From: Haemophilus haemolyticus_M
GTDB lineage: Bacteria; Pseudomonadota; Gammaproteobacteria; Enterobacterales; Pasteurellaceae
Assembly: GCF_003490935.1 (NCBI RefSeq)
Contig: NZ_QQGD01000003.1
Span: forward strand, 186,001-250,000
DNA: 64,000 bases
Reading direction: 5' to 3'
Made by a program: the position numbers and the translations under genes. This document shows, in pieces, positions 1 to 8,096 of the stretch. The notes beneath the pieces are model-generated. The model made no database searches and had not been told where the DNA came from. It saw nothing but the letters and a program-made list of their open reading frames with translations. Each line of letters begins with the position of its first letter. The stretch's first letter is position 1.

Positions 1-143
1 AAACGCCGTTGTCCACAGATCAAGAAATCACAGACGAAGGCGAAACTTATTTAGTTCGTGCGACGGTGGTGGAAAGTGAGATACTGAATTGGTGGATGCG
101 AAGTTTGGAGAGGAGATTGAGGAGGTTGGGCGAGAATATATAA
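1..143 (+). pseudogene. C-terminal end of a WYL-domain regulator, apparently frameshifted
   Basis: The reading frame entering from the left edge (codons from base 3) gives TPLSTDQEITDEGETY and then VVESEILNWWMRS, which resembles the C-terminal part of WYL-domain transcriptional regulators (YafY-like, usually sensing a ligand through the WYL fold). The family normally continues RSFGEE(I/V)E. Here the frame reads RSLERRLRRLGENI and stops at 141-143, while the +1 frame after the short T run at 104-106 reads FGEEIEEVGREYI. I infer loss of one T, either a real mutation or a sequencing error. The gene start lies outside the window, so length and DNA-binding domain cannot be judged. Confidence 0.6.
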
Positions 144-158
144 ATAGAATAATTTTTA

Positions 159-190
159 ATCCCTTTCATTGAAAAATGAAAGGGATTTTT
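159..190 (+). terminator. Rho-independent terminator after the WYL gene
   Basis: CCCTTTCATT pairs with AATGAAAGGG across a short A-rich loop and is followed by a T run. Nearly the same stem is used again at 2413-2447 after the accessory gene cluster, so the cluster is bracketed by two look-alike terminators. Confidence 0.85.
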
Positions 191-213
191 TGTGTGTTTT
201 TTCATCGATTTCT

Positions 214-257
214 CAATGAGTATACTCATTGTTGTTTTAGCTTTACAGCTAAAACAA
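214..257 (+). other. Tandem covarying hairpin element, copy 1
   Basis: Two abutting perfect inverted repeats. The first has 7-bp arms (CAATGAG / CTCATTG, 214-231) around TATA; the second has 10-bp arms (TTGTTTTAGC / GCTAAAACAA, 232-257) around TTTACA. The same 44-nt architecture with different arm sequences but identical loops recurs at 42215-42258. It lies 38 bp upstream of the first gene of a small ORFan/lipoprotein cluster, so it may be a 5' leader structure of that operon. There is no T run, so it is not a simple terminator. Confidence 0.7.
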
Positions 258-295
258 ACAAATCTGATTAAACATTTATTTATAGGAGATCTATT

Positions 296-568
296 ATGAA
301 AAAGAATGTTCGTATTGGCGTATATATCTCTTTTTCATCTGAAACCCCAAAATCTGATATTGAGAATATTTTTAGAAATTTGGGATATGAGTTTGTTCAA
401 GGAATTTTTCTTTCTGAAAGGGAATGTAATTTTATTAAAGATATTGAAATAGATATAGATAAAGTAAATTCTGAATTGAAAGCTTTAGAATTGAGAGCAA
501 GAAATACTCTTGAAAAATGTGGGGTCAAAGCGATTCAATTAAAATTTTTTGGTGAATATAGTAATTAG
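296..568 (+). CDS. Small hypothetical protein (90 aa)
   Basis: I do not recognise this protein. It has no signal peptide or membrane segment, is acidic in its middle (DIEIDIDKVNSE) and is probably mixed alpha/beta with a helical C-terminal half. The start is supported by an AGGAG ribosome-binding site about 7 bp upstream. It is the first gene of a four-gene cluster (296-2371) with 13-bp gaps, so co-transcription with two lipoprotein genes and a Sel1-repeat gene is likely. The tandem hairpin element at 214-257 lies in its presumed 5' leader. Confidence 0.6.
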   Translation: MKKNVRIGVYISFSSETPKSDIENIFRNLGYEFVQGIFLSERECNFIKDIEIDIDKVNSELKALELRARNTLEKCGVKAIQLKFFGEYSN

Positions 569-581
569 TATAGGGTGAGTT

Positions 582-1424
582 ATGTTTAAAAAAACGTTGT
601 CAGTTTTTTCGATTTTTGTTTTAACCGCATGTGGTAGTAGTTATCAATTTATTCCACAACAACCAAAATATAAAATATCAGATGAGGATATGAAGGAAGT
701 TGTGTCTGTTATTAATAAATTAGAACATTGTATCCACCCTGAATTAAAAGGTCTAACATTGGAGGATGCGGATAGAAAGGTCTATAGAAAATATTCTCAA
801 GAAGAAAGAATTCTTTGGAATAATGCTCAGCTGAACACCATTGTTAAAGTAATAGGAGAACGAGATTCAAGAATAATAGCAAACGATCCTGCTTCACAAG
901 CTTATTTTTCTGAACAGCATAAAAAATTTAATAACAATATAGCAAATGTTGACGTAAATGAATGTAAGGCATTCAAAAGAGACTATAACAATGCAATTTC
1001 AGAATTAAGAAAACAAATTCAAGAACAGAAAAAACAAGCTATTGCTAAACAAAAAGCAGCAGAGCAGCAGCGTAAAGCTCAGCAAATTCAAGCCGAAAAA
1101 GAGCGTAAAGCCCGCGAAGCATATTTAAAAACACCACAAGGTCAAGCCGAATTAGCTCGTCAGCAGCAAGCTGAATATCAGCGCCAAATGTTAGCTCAGC
1201 AACGTGAATATCAACAGCAAATGTTAGAGATGCAAAGACAAGCTGCTCAGCAAGCTGCATTTCAAGAATTCTCTAACTCTATTAGTTCAGGATTTCGAAA
1301 TATGAATCAGCAAATCCAACAGGGCACACAATTTATGAATCAAATGAATCAGAATATGCGTTCTTCCTGTCAATCTATTGGAAATGGTTGGGGAACTGGC
1401 GGTTGGACAAATGTTTGTAATTAA
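582..1424 (+). CDS. Glutamine-rich coiled-coil lipoprotein (280 aa)
   Basis: The N-terminus MFKKTLSVFSIFVLTAC is a lipoprotein signal peptide with lipobox LTAC, so the mature protein should start at Cys17 and be membrane anchored. Residues about 140-240 are very rich in Gln, Ala, Lys and Glu (QQQAEYQRQMLAQQ and similar) and should form a long coiled coil. The tail is Asn/Gln rich with two late cysteines (SSCQSIG and the terminal VCN) that could form a disulfide. No enzyme domain is visible. It is second in the cluster, 13 bp after the preceding gene. Function is unknown; a structural or surface role is only a guess. Confidence 0.65.
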   Translation: MFKKTLSVFSIFVLTACGSSYQFIPQQPKYKISDEDMKEVVSVINKLEHCIHPELKGLTLEDADRKVYRKYSQEERILWNNAQLNTIVKVIGERDSRIIANDPASQAYFSEQHKKFNNNIANVDVNECKAFKRDYNNAISELRKQIQEQKKQAIAKQKAAEQQRKAQQIQAEKERKAREAYLKTPQGQAELARQQQAEYQRQMLAQQREYQQQMLEMQRQAAQQAAFQEFSNSISSGFRNMNQQIQQGTQFMNQMNQNMRSSCQSIGNGWGTGGWTNVCN

Positions 1425-1437
1425 GGAGAAATCTTAA

Positions 1438-1857
1438 ATGAAATTTAAAATAGCATTAATTCTATTATCTGCTTTTTCATTAACGGGTTGCATTACAGCA
1501 TATATGATTTCTGATGAAGAAGCATTTAAAATAGGAAAAGAAGAGAAAATGACAATGGAATGTTTGTCTCGATATAGTAATATATCTGACTTGAAAAATA
1601 TATCGAATTTACCTGATGTAGGAATTGGTGAAAGATTAAAATTTGCAGCCAAAGAAACTATAGGTAGTACAGTTTTTGGACAAGGTAGATATAATTTTAT
1701 AAAAAGAGATTATATATTCCATAAGTCAGTTGAAAATCATATGGATATTATTAATAAGGCACGTAGTATAAATATTCAACCTAATTTTCAAGAGTGTAAA
1801 TTATATGTTGATCACTATGAAAATATTTATCGCACTTTAAAATATCAAGGGTTTTAA
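1438..1857 (+). CDS. Hypothetical lipoprotein (139 aa)
   Basis: The signal peptide MKFKIALILLSAFSLTGC has a clear lipobox (LTGC), giving a mature protein of about 122 residues beginning at Cys18. The remainder is soluble, mixed in charge, with a single further cysteine (QECKLYVDHYENIYR) near the C-terminus. An AAGGAGAA ribosome-binding site precedes the ATG. It is third in the 296-2371 cluster and is followed 13 bp later by the Sel1 gene. I do not recognise the family. Confidence 0.6.
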   Translation: MKFKIALILLSAFSLTGCITAYMISDEEAFKIGKEEKMTMECLSRYSNISDLKNISNLPDVGIGERLKFAAKETIGSTVFGQGRYNFIKRDYIFHKSVENHMDIINKARSINIQPNFQECKLYVDHYENIYRTLKYQGF

Positions 1858-1870
1858 TAAGCAAATAAAT

Positions 1871-2371
1871 ATGAAACATTCAATTAAAATTTTAGCAATA
1901 CCATTTTTAGTGTCAGCTTTTTCACAATCAGTATCAGCTAATTTGCCTGCAAATATTTCTCGTACACAGCTGATTCAAAAAGCAGAGCAAGGCAATGAAG
2001 ACGCACAATTAATGTTGGCAGCTCGTTATGGTAAGGGCTATAGCGATGTGCCAAAAGATTGTTCTCAATCTATTTATTGGTTTACTAGAGCGGCAGAACA
2101 AGGAAGTGCATTAGGACAATTTTCTTTAGCTATGGCATACGAGCAGGGAGATTGTGTGCAGCAAAGCCATAATCAAGCTGTTAAATGGTTTAAGACTGCG
2201 GCACAACAAAATATTCCTATTGCTCAAGCGATGCTTGCACAGAAATATTATCGTGGTCAAGGCGTAAGACAGAATCGAGCTGAAGCAAAAGAATGGACTG
2301 GAAGAGCTTGTGATAATGGTATAGAAGATGCCTGCCATAATTATCGGCTGATGAATGAAGGTAAGTATTAA
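1871..2371 (+). CDS. Secreted Sel1-like repeat protein (166 aa)
   Basis: A Sec signal peptide (MKHSIKILAIPFLVSAFSQSVSA) is followed by three to four Sel1/TPR-like repeats seen as recurring A-x-QG-x-A-x-(A/G)-Q and W(F/T)xxAAxQ patterns (AEQGNEDAQLMLAARYG, WFTRAAEQGSALGQ, WFKTAAQQNIPIAQ). Cysteine pairs (DCSQS, GDCVQQ, CDNGIEDAC) suggest a disulfide-stabilised periplasmic protein. Sel1 repeats mediate protein contacts; paralogues of this size are common in Haemophilus. It is the last gene of the cluster and is followed by a terminator. Confidence 0.75.
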   Translation: MKHSIKILAIPFLVSAFSQSVSANLPANISRTQLIQKAEQGNEDAQLMLAARYGKGYSDVPKDCSQSIYWFTRAAEQGSALGQFSLAMAYEQGDCVQQSHNQAVKWFKTAAQQNIPIAQAMLAQKYYRGQGVRQNRAEAKEWTGRACDNGIEDACHNYRLMNEGKY

Positions 2372-2412
2372 TAAAAATCAATGATTCTTACCAAGATTCG
2401 TTTTCTTTTTTA

Positions 2413-2447
2413 AAATCCCTTTCACCATCAGATGAAAGGGATTTTTT
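2413..2447 (+). terminator. Terminator of the lipoprotein/Sel1 cluster
   Basis: AAATCCCTTTCA pairs with TGAAAGGGATTT, followed by a T run. The stem closely matches the terminator at 159-190. Confidence 0.85.
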
Positions 2448-2464
2448 ATTGTTTGAAATTCAAA

Positions 2465-2486
2465 GAGTTTGAACTAGATCACAAAT
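2465..2486 (+). promoter_or_regulatory. CRP-type binding site upstream of sucA
   Basis: TTTGA-N6-TCACA (2468-2483) matches the TGTGA-N6-TCACA CRP consensus at 9 of 10 core positions. Its centre (2475.5) is about 70 bp upstream of the start expected from the TATAAT box at 2533-2538, a spacing typical of class I CRP activation. Confidence 0.6.
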
Positions 2487-2532
2487 TTGTAACAATTTCT
2501 GATAAGAGACTTATTTCCTTTTCAATCCCATG

Positions 2533-2538
2533 TATAAT
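2533..2538 (+). promoter_or_regulatory. Putative -10 box of the sucA promoter
   Basis: A perfect TATAAT lies 57 bp before the sucA ATG. The -35 region near 2510-2516 is weak, consistent with dependence on an activator at the CRP-type site just upstream. Confidence 0.55.
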
Positions 2539-2594
2539 GGATAAAAAATGGAGCGAAAAATATCGTTCCAAATAATCATAATTAAGAGGTAATT

Positions 2595-5402
2595 ATGCAG
2601 CAAAACAAGGCATTTGATGATTGGTTAGCTAGCACAGCATTAGGCGGTGCAAATCAATCTTATATAGAAGAACTTTATGAAAGCTATTTGAGTGATCCGC
2701 AGTCGGTGGAGGAAAGCTGGCGAGCCACTTTTGATTCTTTACCAAAAATGACGGCACTTGAACAGCCTCATACACCAGTGCGAGATTATTTTCGTCGTTT
2801 GGCGCGAGAAAATCATAATGAAGCGGTGACAGTGATAGATCCTGCTGCTGGTGCAAAATTGGTGAAAGTTCTACAATTTATCAATGCCTATCGTTTTCGT
2901 GGCCATTTAGAGGCTAATCTCGATCCCCTCAATTATTATCGTTGGAAAGTATCTTCCGTCCCTGAATTAGATTATCGTCATCACGGTTTTACTGAACAAG
3001 ATCTCAACGAAACCTTCAATATTAATCATTACGTTTACAAACGCGATACCATTAAGCTTGGTGAGTTAGCTCAAATGTTGAAAGAGACATATTGTGGCTC
3101 AATTGGCTTAGAGTTTATGCATGTGCAAGATATGGCACAGAAAACTTGGCTTCAGAGCAAAATGGAAAGTGTGTTAGATAAACCGCTTTTTACATCTGAA
3201 GAACGTGTTAATTTTCTTCGTGAACTGACGGCAGCAGACGGTTTAGAACGTTATCTCGGTGCAAAATTCCCAGGGGCGAAACGCTTTTCCTTAGAAGGAA
3301 GTGATGCGTTTATTCCATTGATGAAAGAAATTATTCGTCATGCTAGTCGCCAAGGTGTAAATGATGTGGTAATGGGAATGGCACACCGTGGGCGTTTGAA
3401 TATGCTCGTGAATGTATTAGGTAAAAAGCCTGAGGATTTATTTGATGAATTTGCAGGTAAACATTCGAGTGAACGTACGGGAGATGTGAAATATCATCAA
3501 GGTTTTTCTTCTGATTTTGCAGTGGATGATAAGCGAGTTCACTTAACGTTGGCATTCAATCCATCTCATTTGGAAATTGTAAGCCCAGTAGTGGTGGGTT
3601 CTGTACGTTCAAGACAGACCCGTATTAATGATACAACGCGTAGTCAAGTTTTAGCGATTACAGTACATGGTGATTCCGCAGTAGCAGGGCAAGGCGTTGT
3701 TCAAGAAACATTGAATATGTCAAATGCTCGCGGTTACAGTGTGGGCGGCACGATTCGTATTGTTATTAATAATCAAATTGGTTTTACGACATCTAATCCG
3801 AATGATACTCGTTCTACAGAGTATTGCACCGATATAGCGAAAATGATTCAAGCGCCGATTATTCACGTTAATGGTGATGATCCTGAAGCGGTTGCTTTTG
3901 CTGCGCGTATGGCGGTGGAATATCGTAATTTATTCAAACGAGATATCTTTATCGATTTAATTTCTTATCGCCGTCATGGTCATAATGAAGCCGATGAGCC
4001 ATTAGCTACTCAACCAATGATGTATAGCATCATTAAAAAACATCCTACCCCTCGTAAAGTTTATGCAGATCGCTTAGTTTCAGAAGGCGTGATGAGTGAA
4101 GAACAAGTCACCGAGATGGCGAATGATTATCGCGATGCGCTAGATAATGGTGATCGTGTCGTATCAGAATGGCGAGAAATGGATACGGCAAAAATGGATT
4201 GGTTGCAATATCTTAACTATGATTGGACTGCGCCGTATGAAAGCAAATTTTCACAGGAACGTTTTTTAACTCTTGCTAAACGTGTATGTGAATATCCAGA
4301 AAGTTTACGTGCTCATCCTCGTGTAGAAAAAATCTATAATGATCGTAAAGCAATGTATCAAGGCGAGAAATTGCTCGACTGGGGTATGGCTGAAACCATG
4401 GCTTATGCAACCTTACTTGATGAAGGTGTTAATGTCCGTTTATCAGGTGAAGATGCGGGGCGGGGAACCTTTTTCCATCGTCATGCCGTGGTGCATAATC
4501 AAAATGATGGTACGGGGTATGTACCATTAACACATTTGCATGCTAACCAAGGTCGTTTTGAAGTATGGGATTCTGTACTTTCAGAAGAGTCTGTACTTGC
4601 TTTTGAATATGGTTATGCAACAACAGATCCAAAAACTTTAACCATTTGGGAAGCGCAATTTGGTGATTTTGCTAATGGTGCACAAATTGTTATCGACCAA
4701 TTTATTAGCTCTGGTGAACAAAAATGGGGCAGAATGTGTGGTTTAGTTATGCTATTGCCTCATGGCTATGAGGGACAAGGTCCAGAACATTCTTCTGCTC
4801 GCCTTGAACGTTATTTGCAACTTTGTGCTGAACAAAATATGCAGGTCTGCGTGCCGTCAACGCCAGCACAGGTGTATCACATGTTGCGCCGTCAGTCGTT
4901 ACGTAAAATGCGCCGTCCATTGATTGCCATTTCTCCAAAATCTTTGTTACGCCATCCATTGGCTGTATCCAGTTTAGATGAGTTGATTAATGGAGCTTTC
5001 CAAACTGTAATTGGAGAAATTGATGAGCTTGATCCTAAAGATGTAAAACGTGTGGTCATGTGTTCAGGTAAAGTTTATTACGATTTACTTGAACAACGCC
5101 GTGCGAATAACCAGAAAAATGTAGCGATTATCCGCATTGAGCAGCTTTATCCATTCCCGCATGAGGATGTGAAGAAAGCGCTTGAGCCTTATGCACATAT
5201 CAGGGATTATGTGTGGTGCCAAGAAGAACCACTTAACCAAGGAGCTTGGTATTGCAGTAAACATAATTTTGAATCAGCAATTCCAGAATCCGTTAAACTT
5301 AAATATGCAGGGCGTCCAGCTTCAGCTTCGCCTGCTGTGGGTTATATGTCGCTTCACACTAAACAACAAAAACAATTAGTGGAAGATGCGTTAACCCTAT
5401 AA
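2595..5402 (+). CDS. sucA: 2-oxoglutarate dehydrogenase E1 component
   Basis: Thiamine-diphosphate-dependent decarboxylation of 2-oxoglutarate and transfer of the succinyl group to the E2 lipoyl arm. At 935 residues it is full length for the SucA family. Visible landmarks are the conserved MAHRGRLNML segment near residue 262, GDSAVAGQGVVQETLNMS near 358, the cofactor-binding GDDPEAV stretch near 423 and RRHGHNEADEP near 459. sucB follows 121 bp downstream, and E3 (lpd) is not in the window. The promoter region carries a CRP-type site, suggesting catabolite control. In H. influenzae the TCA cycle is incomplete, so this complex probably serves succinyl-CoA supply from glutamate-derived 2-oxoglutarate. 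Confidence 0.97.
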   Translation: MQQNKAFDDWLASTALGGANQSYIEELYESYLSDPQSVEESWRATFDSLPKMTALEQPHTPVRDYFRRLARENHNEAVTVIDPAAGAKLVKVLQFINAYRFRGHLEANLDPLNYYRWKVSSVPELDYRHHGFTEQDLNETFNINHYVYKRDTIKLGELAQMLKETYCGSIGLEFMHVQDMAQKTWLQSKMESVLDKPLFTSEERVNFLRELTAADGLERYLGAKFPGAKRFSLEGSDAFIPLMKEIIRHASRQGVNDVVMGMAHRGRLNMLVNVLGKKPEDLFDEFAGKHSSERTGDVKYHQGFSSDFAVDDKRVHLTLAFNPSHLEIVSPVVVGSVRSRQTRINDTTRSQVLAITVHGDSAVAGQGVVQETLNMSNARGYSVGGTIRIVINNQIGFTTSNPNDTRSTEYCTDIAKMIQAPIIHVNGDDPEAVAFAARMAVEYRNLFKRDIFIDLISYRRHGHNEADEPLATQPMMYSIIKKHPTPRKVYADRLVSEGVMSEEQVTEMANDYRDALDNGDRVVSEWREMDTAKMDWLQYLNYDWTAPYESKFSQERFLTLAKRVCEYPESLRAHPRVEKIYNDRKAMYQGEKLLDWGMAETMAYATLLDEGVNVRLSGEDAGRGTFFHRHAVVHNQNDGTGYVPLTHLHANQGRFEVWDSVLSEESVLAFEYGYATTDPKTLTIWEAQFGDFANGAQIVIDQFISSGEQKWGRMCGLVMLLPHGYEGQGPEHSSARLERYLQLCAEQNMQVCVPSTPAQVYHMLRRQSLRKMRRPLIAISPKSLLRHPLAVSSLDELINGAFQTVIGEIDELDPKDVKRVVMCSGKVYYDLLEQRRANNQKNVAIIRIEQLYPFPHEDVKKALEPYAHIRDYVWCQEEPLNQGAWYCSKHNFESAIPESVKLKYAGRPASASPAVGYMSLHTKQQKQLVEDALTL

Positions 5403-5483
5403 AGTGCGGTTGAAAATTAAGATATTTTTATAAATTTACAGGTGTACTTGTTGCATCCTGGATAAAAAGTAAAAGAGTAATTT

Positions 5484-5501
5484 AGTGCAATAAGTTGCAC
5501 T
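5484..5501 (+). other. Intergenic hairpin between sucA and sucB
   Basis: AGTGCAA and TTGCACT form a 7-bp perfect stem around a TAAG tetraloop, ending 22 bp before the sucB ATG. No T run follows, so it is more likely an mRNA stability or processing hairpin than a terminator. Confidence 0.5.
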
Positions 5502-5523
5502 TTAAGAGATAAGGAAAAATAAA

Positions 5524-6753
5524 ATGACCATTGAAATTCTTGTTCCAGACCTACCTGAATCAGTTGCGGATGCAATCGTTGTTACTTGGCATAAAAAAGT
5601 AGGTGATACTGTTAAACGTGATGAAGTTATTGTAGAAATTGAAACGGATAAAGTTGTGCTAGAAGTACCAGCACTTTCTGATGGCGTACTGGCAGAAGTT
5701 GTTCAAGCTGAGGGCGAAACTGTGGTGAGTAAACAGTTGCTAGGAAAAATTTCTACGGCTCAAGAGGGGGATGTCAGTTCTGCAACGTTAAAAGTAACGA
5801 ATGAACCTACACCATCTGATCGTCAACATGCAGCGATTGAAAATAGTCATAATCATAATGCGGATCAAGGCCCTGCGATTCGTCGTTTATTAGCAGAACA
5901 TGATTTACAAGCAGATCAAATTCAAGGTTCGGGCGTGGGCGGCCGTTTAACACGTGAAGATATTGAACGTGAAATCGCAAAACGACAAGCACTGCAAGCG
6001 AAACAAGACGTTGCCACTGAGCAAAATACAATTAGTACGGTAGCTTATAGTGCACGTTCTGAAAAACGTGTGCCAATGACCCGTTTGCGTAAACGTATTG
6101 CTGAACGTTTACTGGAAGCCAAAAATAGTACAGCAATGCTTACTACTTTCAATGAAGTGGATATGCAGCCGATAATGACTTTGCGCAAAACCTACGGCGA
6201 AAAATTTGAAAAACAGCATGGTGTCCGTTTAGGCTTTATGTCTTTTTATATCAAAGCGGTGGTGGAAGCATTAAAACGTTATCCTGAAGTGAATGCTTCT
6301 ATCGATGGGGATGATGTTGTTTATCATAACTATTTTGATATTAGTATTGCGGTTTCGACTCCTCGTGGATTAGTCACACCAGTGCTTCGAGATTGCGATA
6401 AGCTCAGTATGGCAGAGATCGAAAAACAAATTAAAGCATTAGCTGAAAAAGGTCGTGATGGTAAATTGACAGTAAAAGAACTTACTGGTGGCAATTTTAC
6501 TATTACAAATGGCGGAGTATTTGGTTCTCTTATGTCTACTCCAATTATCAATCCGCCACAAAGTGCAATTTTAGGGATGCATGCCATTAAAGAACGCCCG
6601 ATTGCGCTTAATGGTCAAGTTGTGATTCGTCCAATGATGTATCTTGCCTTATCTTACGATCATCGCCTAATTGATGGCCGTGAATCTGTTGGTTTCTTGG
6701 TAACGATTAAAGAATTATTGGAAGACCCAACAAGATTATTATTGGAAATCTAA
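5524..6753 (+). CDS. sucB: Dihydrolipoyllysine succinyltransferase (2-oxoglutarate dehydrogenase E2)
   Basis: Core E2 subunit that accepts succinyl from SucA and transfers it to CoA. Domains in order: one lipoyl domain (1-78) with the modified lysine in EIETDKVVLEV (Lys43); a short linker; the peripheral subunit-binding domain (about 115-150, PAIRRLLAEH to RLTREDI); and the acyltransferase domain (about 180-409) with the catalytic DHRLIDGR motif (His380, Asp384). Length 409 is normal for the family. An AAGGAAAAAT ribosome-binding site precedes the ATG. Co-transcribed with sucA and closed by the terminator at 6759-6790. Confidence 0.97.
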   Translation: MTIEILVPDLPESVADAIVVTWHKKVGDTVKRDEVIVEIETDKVVLEVPALSDGVLAEVVQAEGETVVSKQLLGKISTAQEGDVSSATLKVTNEPTPSDRQHAAIENSHNHNADQGPAIRRLLAEHDLQADQIQGSGVGGRLTREDIEREIAKRQALQAKQDVATEQNTISTVAYSARSEKRVPMTRLRKRIAERLLEAKNSTAMLTTFNEVDMQPIMTLRKTYGEKFEKQHGVRLGFMSFYIKAVVEALKRYPEVNASIDGDDVVYHNYFDISIAVSTPRGLVTPVLRDCDKLSMAEIEKQIKALAEKGRDGKLTVKELTGGNFTITNGGVFGSLMSTPIINPPQSAILGMHAIKERPIALNGQVVIRPMMYLALSYDHRLIDGRESVGFLVTIKELLEDPTRLLLEI

Positions 6754-6758
6754 GAAAT

Positions 6759-6790
6759 AAAAGGCTTTCTGTGTTAGAAAGCCTTTTAAA
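6759..6790 (+). terminator. sucAB terminator
   Basis: AAAAGGCTTTCT and AGAAAGCCTTTT form a 12-bp perfect stem with loop GTGTT immediately after sucB. Confidence 0.85.
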
Positions 6791-6804
6791 ATAAACAAAA
6801 AATT

Positions 6805-6852
6805 AACCGCACTTTAAATATTTAAAAAGAATATTCAAAAGTGCGGTTATTT
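6805..6852 (-). terminator. Inverted uptake-signal pair downstream of nrdB
   Basis: AACCGCACTTT (6805-6815) and AAAGTGCGGTT (6838-6848) are opposite copies of the Haemophilus uptake signal that can fold into a stem, positioned as the terminator of the nrdAB transcript. Confidence 0.7.
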
Positions 6853-6868
6853 TATTGTGTGTTTTTAA

Positions 6869-7999
6869 TTAGAGATCGAAATCCCCAAAATCATTCGTAT
6901 CAACTTTTGAGTCAATTTGACCTACAAGGTAAGAACTCACTTCCACTTCTTGTGGTGCCACTTGTACGTTGTCAGAAACAAGCCATGCGTTAATCCATGG
7001 AATTGGGTTAGAACGTGCACCAAATGGCAATGGAAGACCAACGGCTTGCATACGGATATTGGTGATGTATTCCACGTATTGCACCAAAATATCTTTGTTT
7101 AAACCAATCATTGAACCGTCTTTAAACAAATAATCTGCCCAGTCTTTTTCTTGTTCCGCAGCGGCTAAGAATAGATCATAGGCTTCTTGTTTACATTCTT
7201 CTGCAATTTCTGCCATTTCTGGGTCATCTTGACCTGCAGCCATGATGTTTAAAATATGCTGCGTACCAGTTAAGTGTAAGGCTTCATCACGAGCGATAAA
7301 TTTAATAATTTTAGCATTACCTTCCATTAATTGACGTTCAGCAAAGGCAAAGGAACAAGCGAAAGATACGTAGAAACGAATTGCTTCAAGCGCATTCACA
7401 CTCATCAAGCAAAGGTAAAGTTGTTTTTTCAAATTACGTAATGTCACAACACATTCTTTACCATCTATCGTGTAAGTACCTTCACCGTACAGGCTGTAAA
7501 GTTGGCTATCGCGAATTAAATCGTCGTAATAAGAAGAAATATCACGAGCACGTTTGATGATTTCTTCGTTCGTCACGATGTCGTCAAACACGATAGACGG
7601 ATCGTTCACAATGTTACGAATAATGTGGGTGTAAGAACGAGAGTGGATGGTTTCGGAGAATGTCCAGGTTTCAATCCAAGTTTCTAATTCAGGAATAGAC
7701 ACTAAAGGCAATAGTGCTACGTTTGGGCTACGACCTTGAATAGAATCTAGTAAGGTTTGATATTTTAAGTTACTGATGAAAATGTGTTTTTCATGTTCAG
7801 GTAACGCGGCATAGTCGATACGGTCTTGCGACACATCCACTTCTTCTGGACGCCAGAAGAAAGAAAGTTGTTTTTCAATGAGCTTTTCAAAAGTCTCATA
7901 CTTTTGTTGATCGTAACGTGCAACATTAACGTTTTGACCAAAGAACATCGGTTCTTTTAATTGGTCGTTTTTGTTTTGTGAGAAAGTAGTGTATGCCAT
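6869..7999 (-). CDS. nrdB: Class Ia ribonucleotide reductase, beta subunit
   Basis: Small subunit carrying the diiron-tyrosyl radical cofactor that starts ribonucleotide reduction in NrdA. At 376 residues it has the usual NrdB length. Family landmarks visible are the WTFSETIHSRSYTHI helix (iron ligands Glu/His plus the radical Tyr) and the second ligand helix IARDEALHLTG. The flexible acidic C-terminus ending NDFGDFDL is the tail that docks on NrdA. It lies 97 bp downstream of nrdA on the same strand, with a strong hairpin between them, and shares the NrdR-controlled promoter. Confidence 0.97.
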   Translation of the reverse strand: MAYTTFSQNKNDQLKEPMFFGQNVNVARYDQQKYETFEKLIEKQLSFFWRPEEVDVSQDRIDYAALPEHEKHIFISNLKYQTLLDSIQGRSPNVALLPLVSIPELETWIETWTFSETIHSRSYTHIIRNIVNDPSIVFDDIVTNEEIIKRARDISSYYDDLIRDSQLYSLYGEGTYTIDGKECVVTLRNLKKQLYLCLMSVNALEAIRFYVSFACSFAFAERQLMEGNAKIIKFIARDEALHLTGTQHILNIMAAGQDDPEMAEIAEECKQEAYDLFLAAAEQEKDWADYLFKDGSMIGLNKDILVQYVEYITNIRMQAVGLPLPFGARSNPIPWINAWLVSDNVQVAPQEVEVSSYLVGQIDSKVDTNDFGDFDL

Positions 8000-8058
8000 A
8001 TATTATTCCCCGTTTTGGCAACCTTAATTTTGCCAATAGTAATTAATAGGTTACAAGT

Positions 8059-8076
8059 AGCGGGCTAAAGCCCGCT
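8059..8076 (-). other. GC-rich hairpin between nrdA and nrdB
   Basis: AGCGGGCT-AA-AGCCCGCT is a perfect 8-bp stem in an otherwise AT-rich gap. No T run follows on the nrdAB strand, so it is more likely an mRNA-processing or partial-attenuation hairpin that adjusts the NrdA:NrdB ratio (inference). Confidence 0.5.
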
Positions 8077-8096
8077 TATAATTTGAAAGTAAATAG

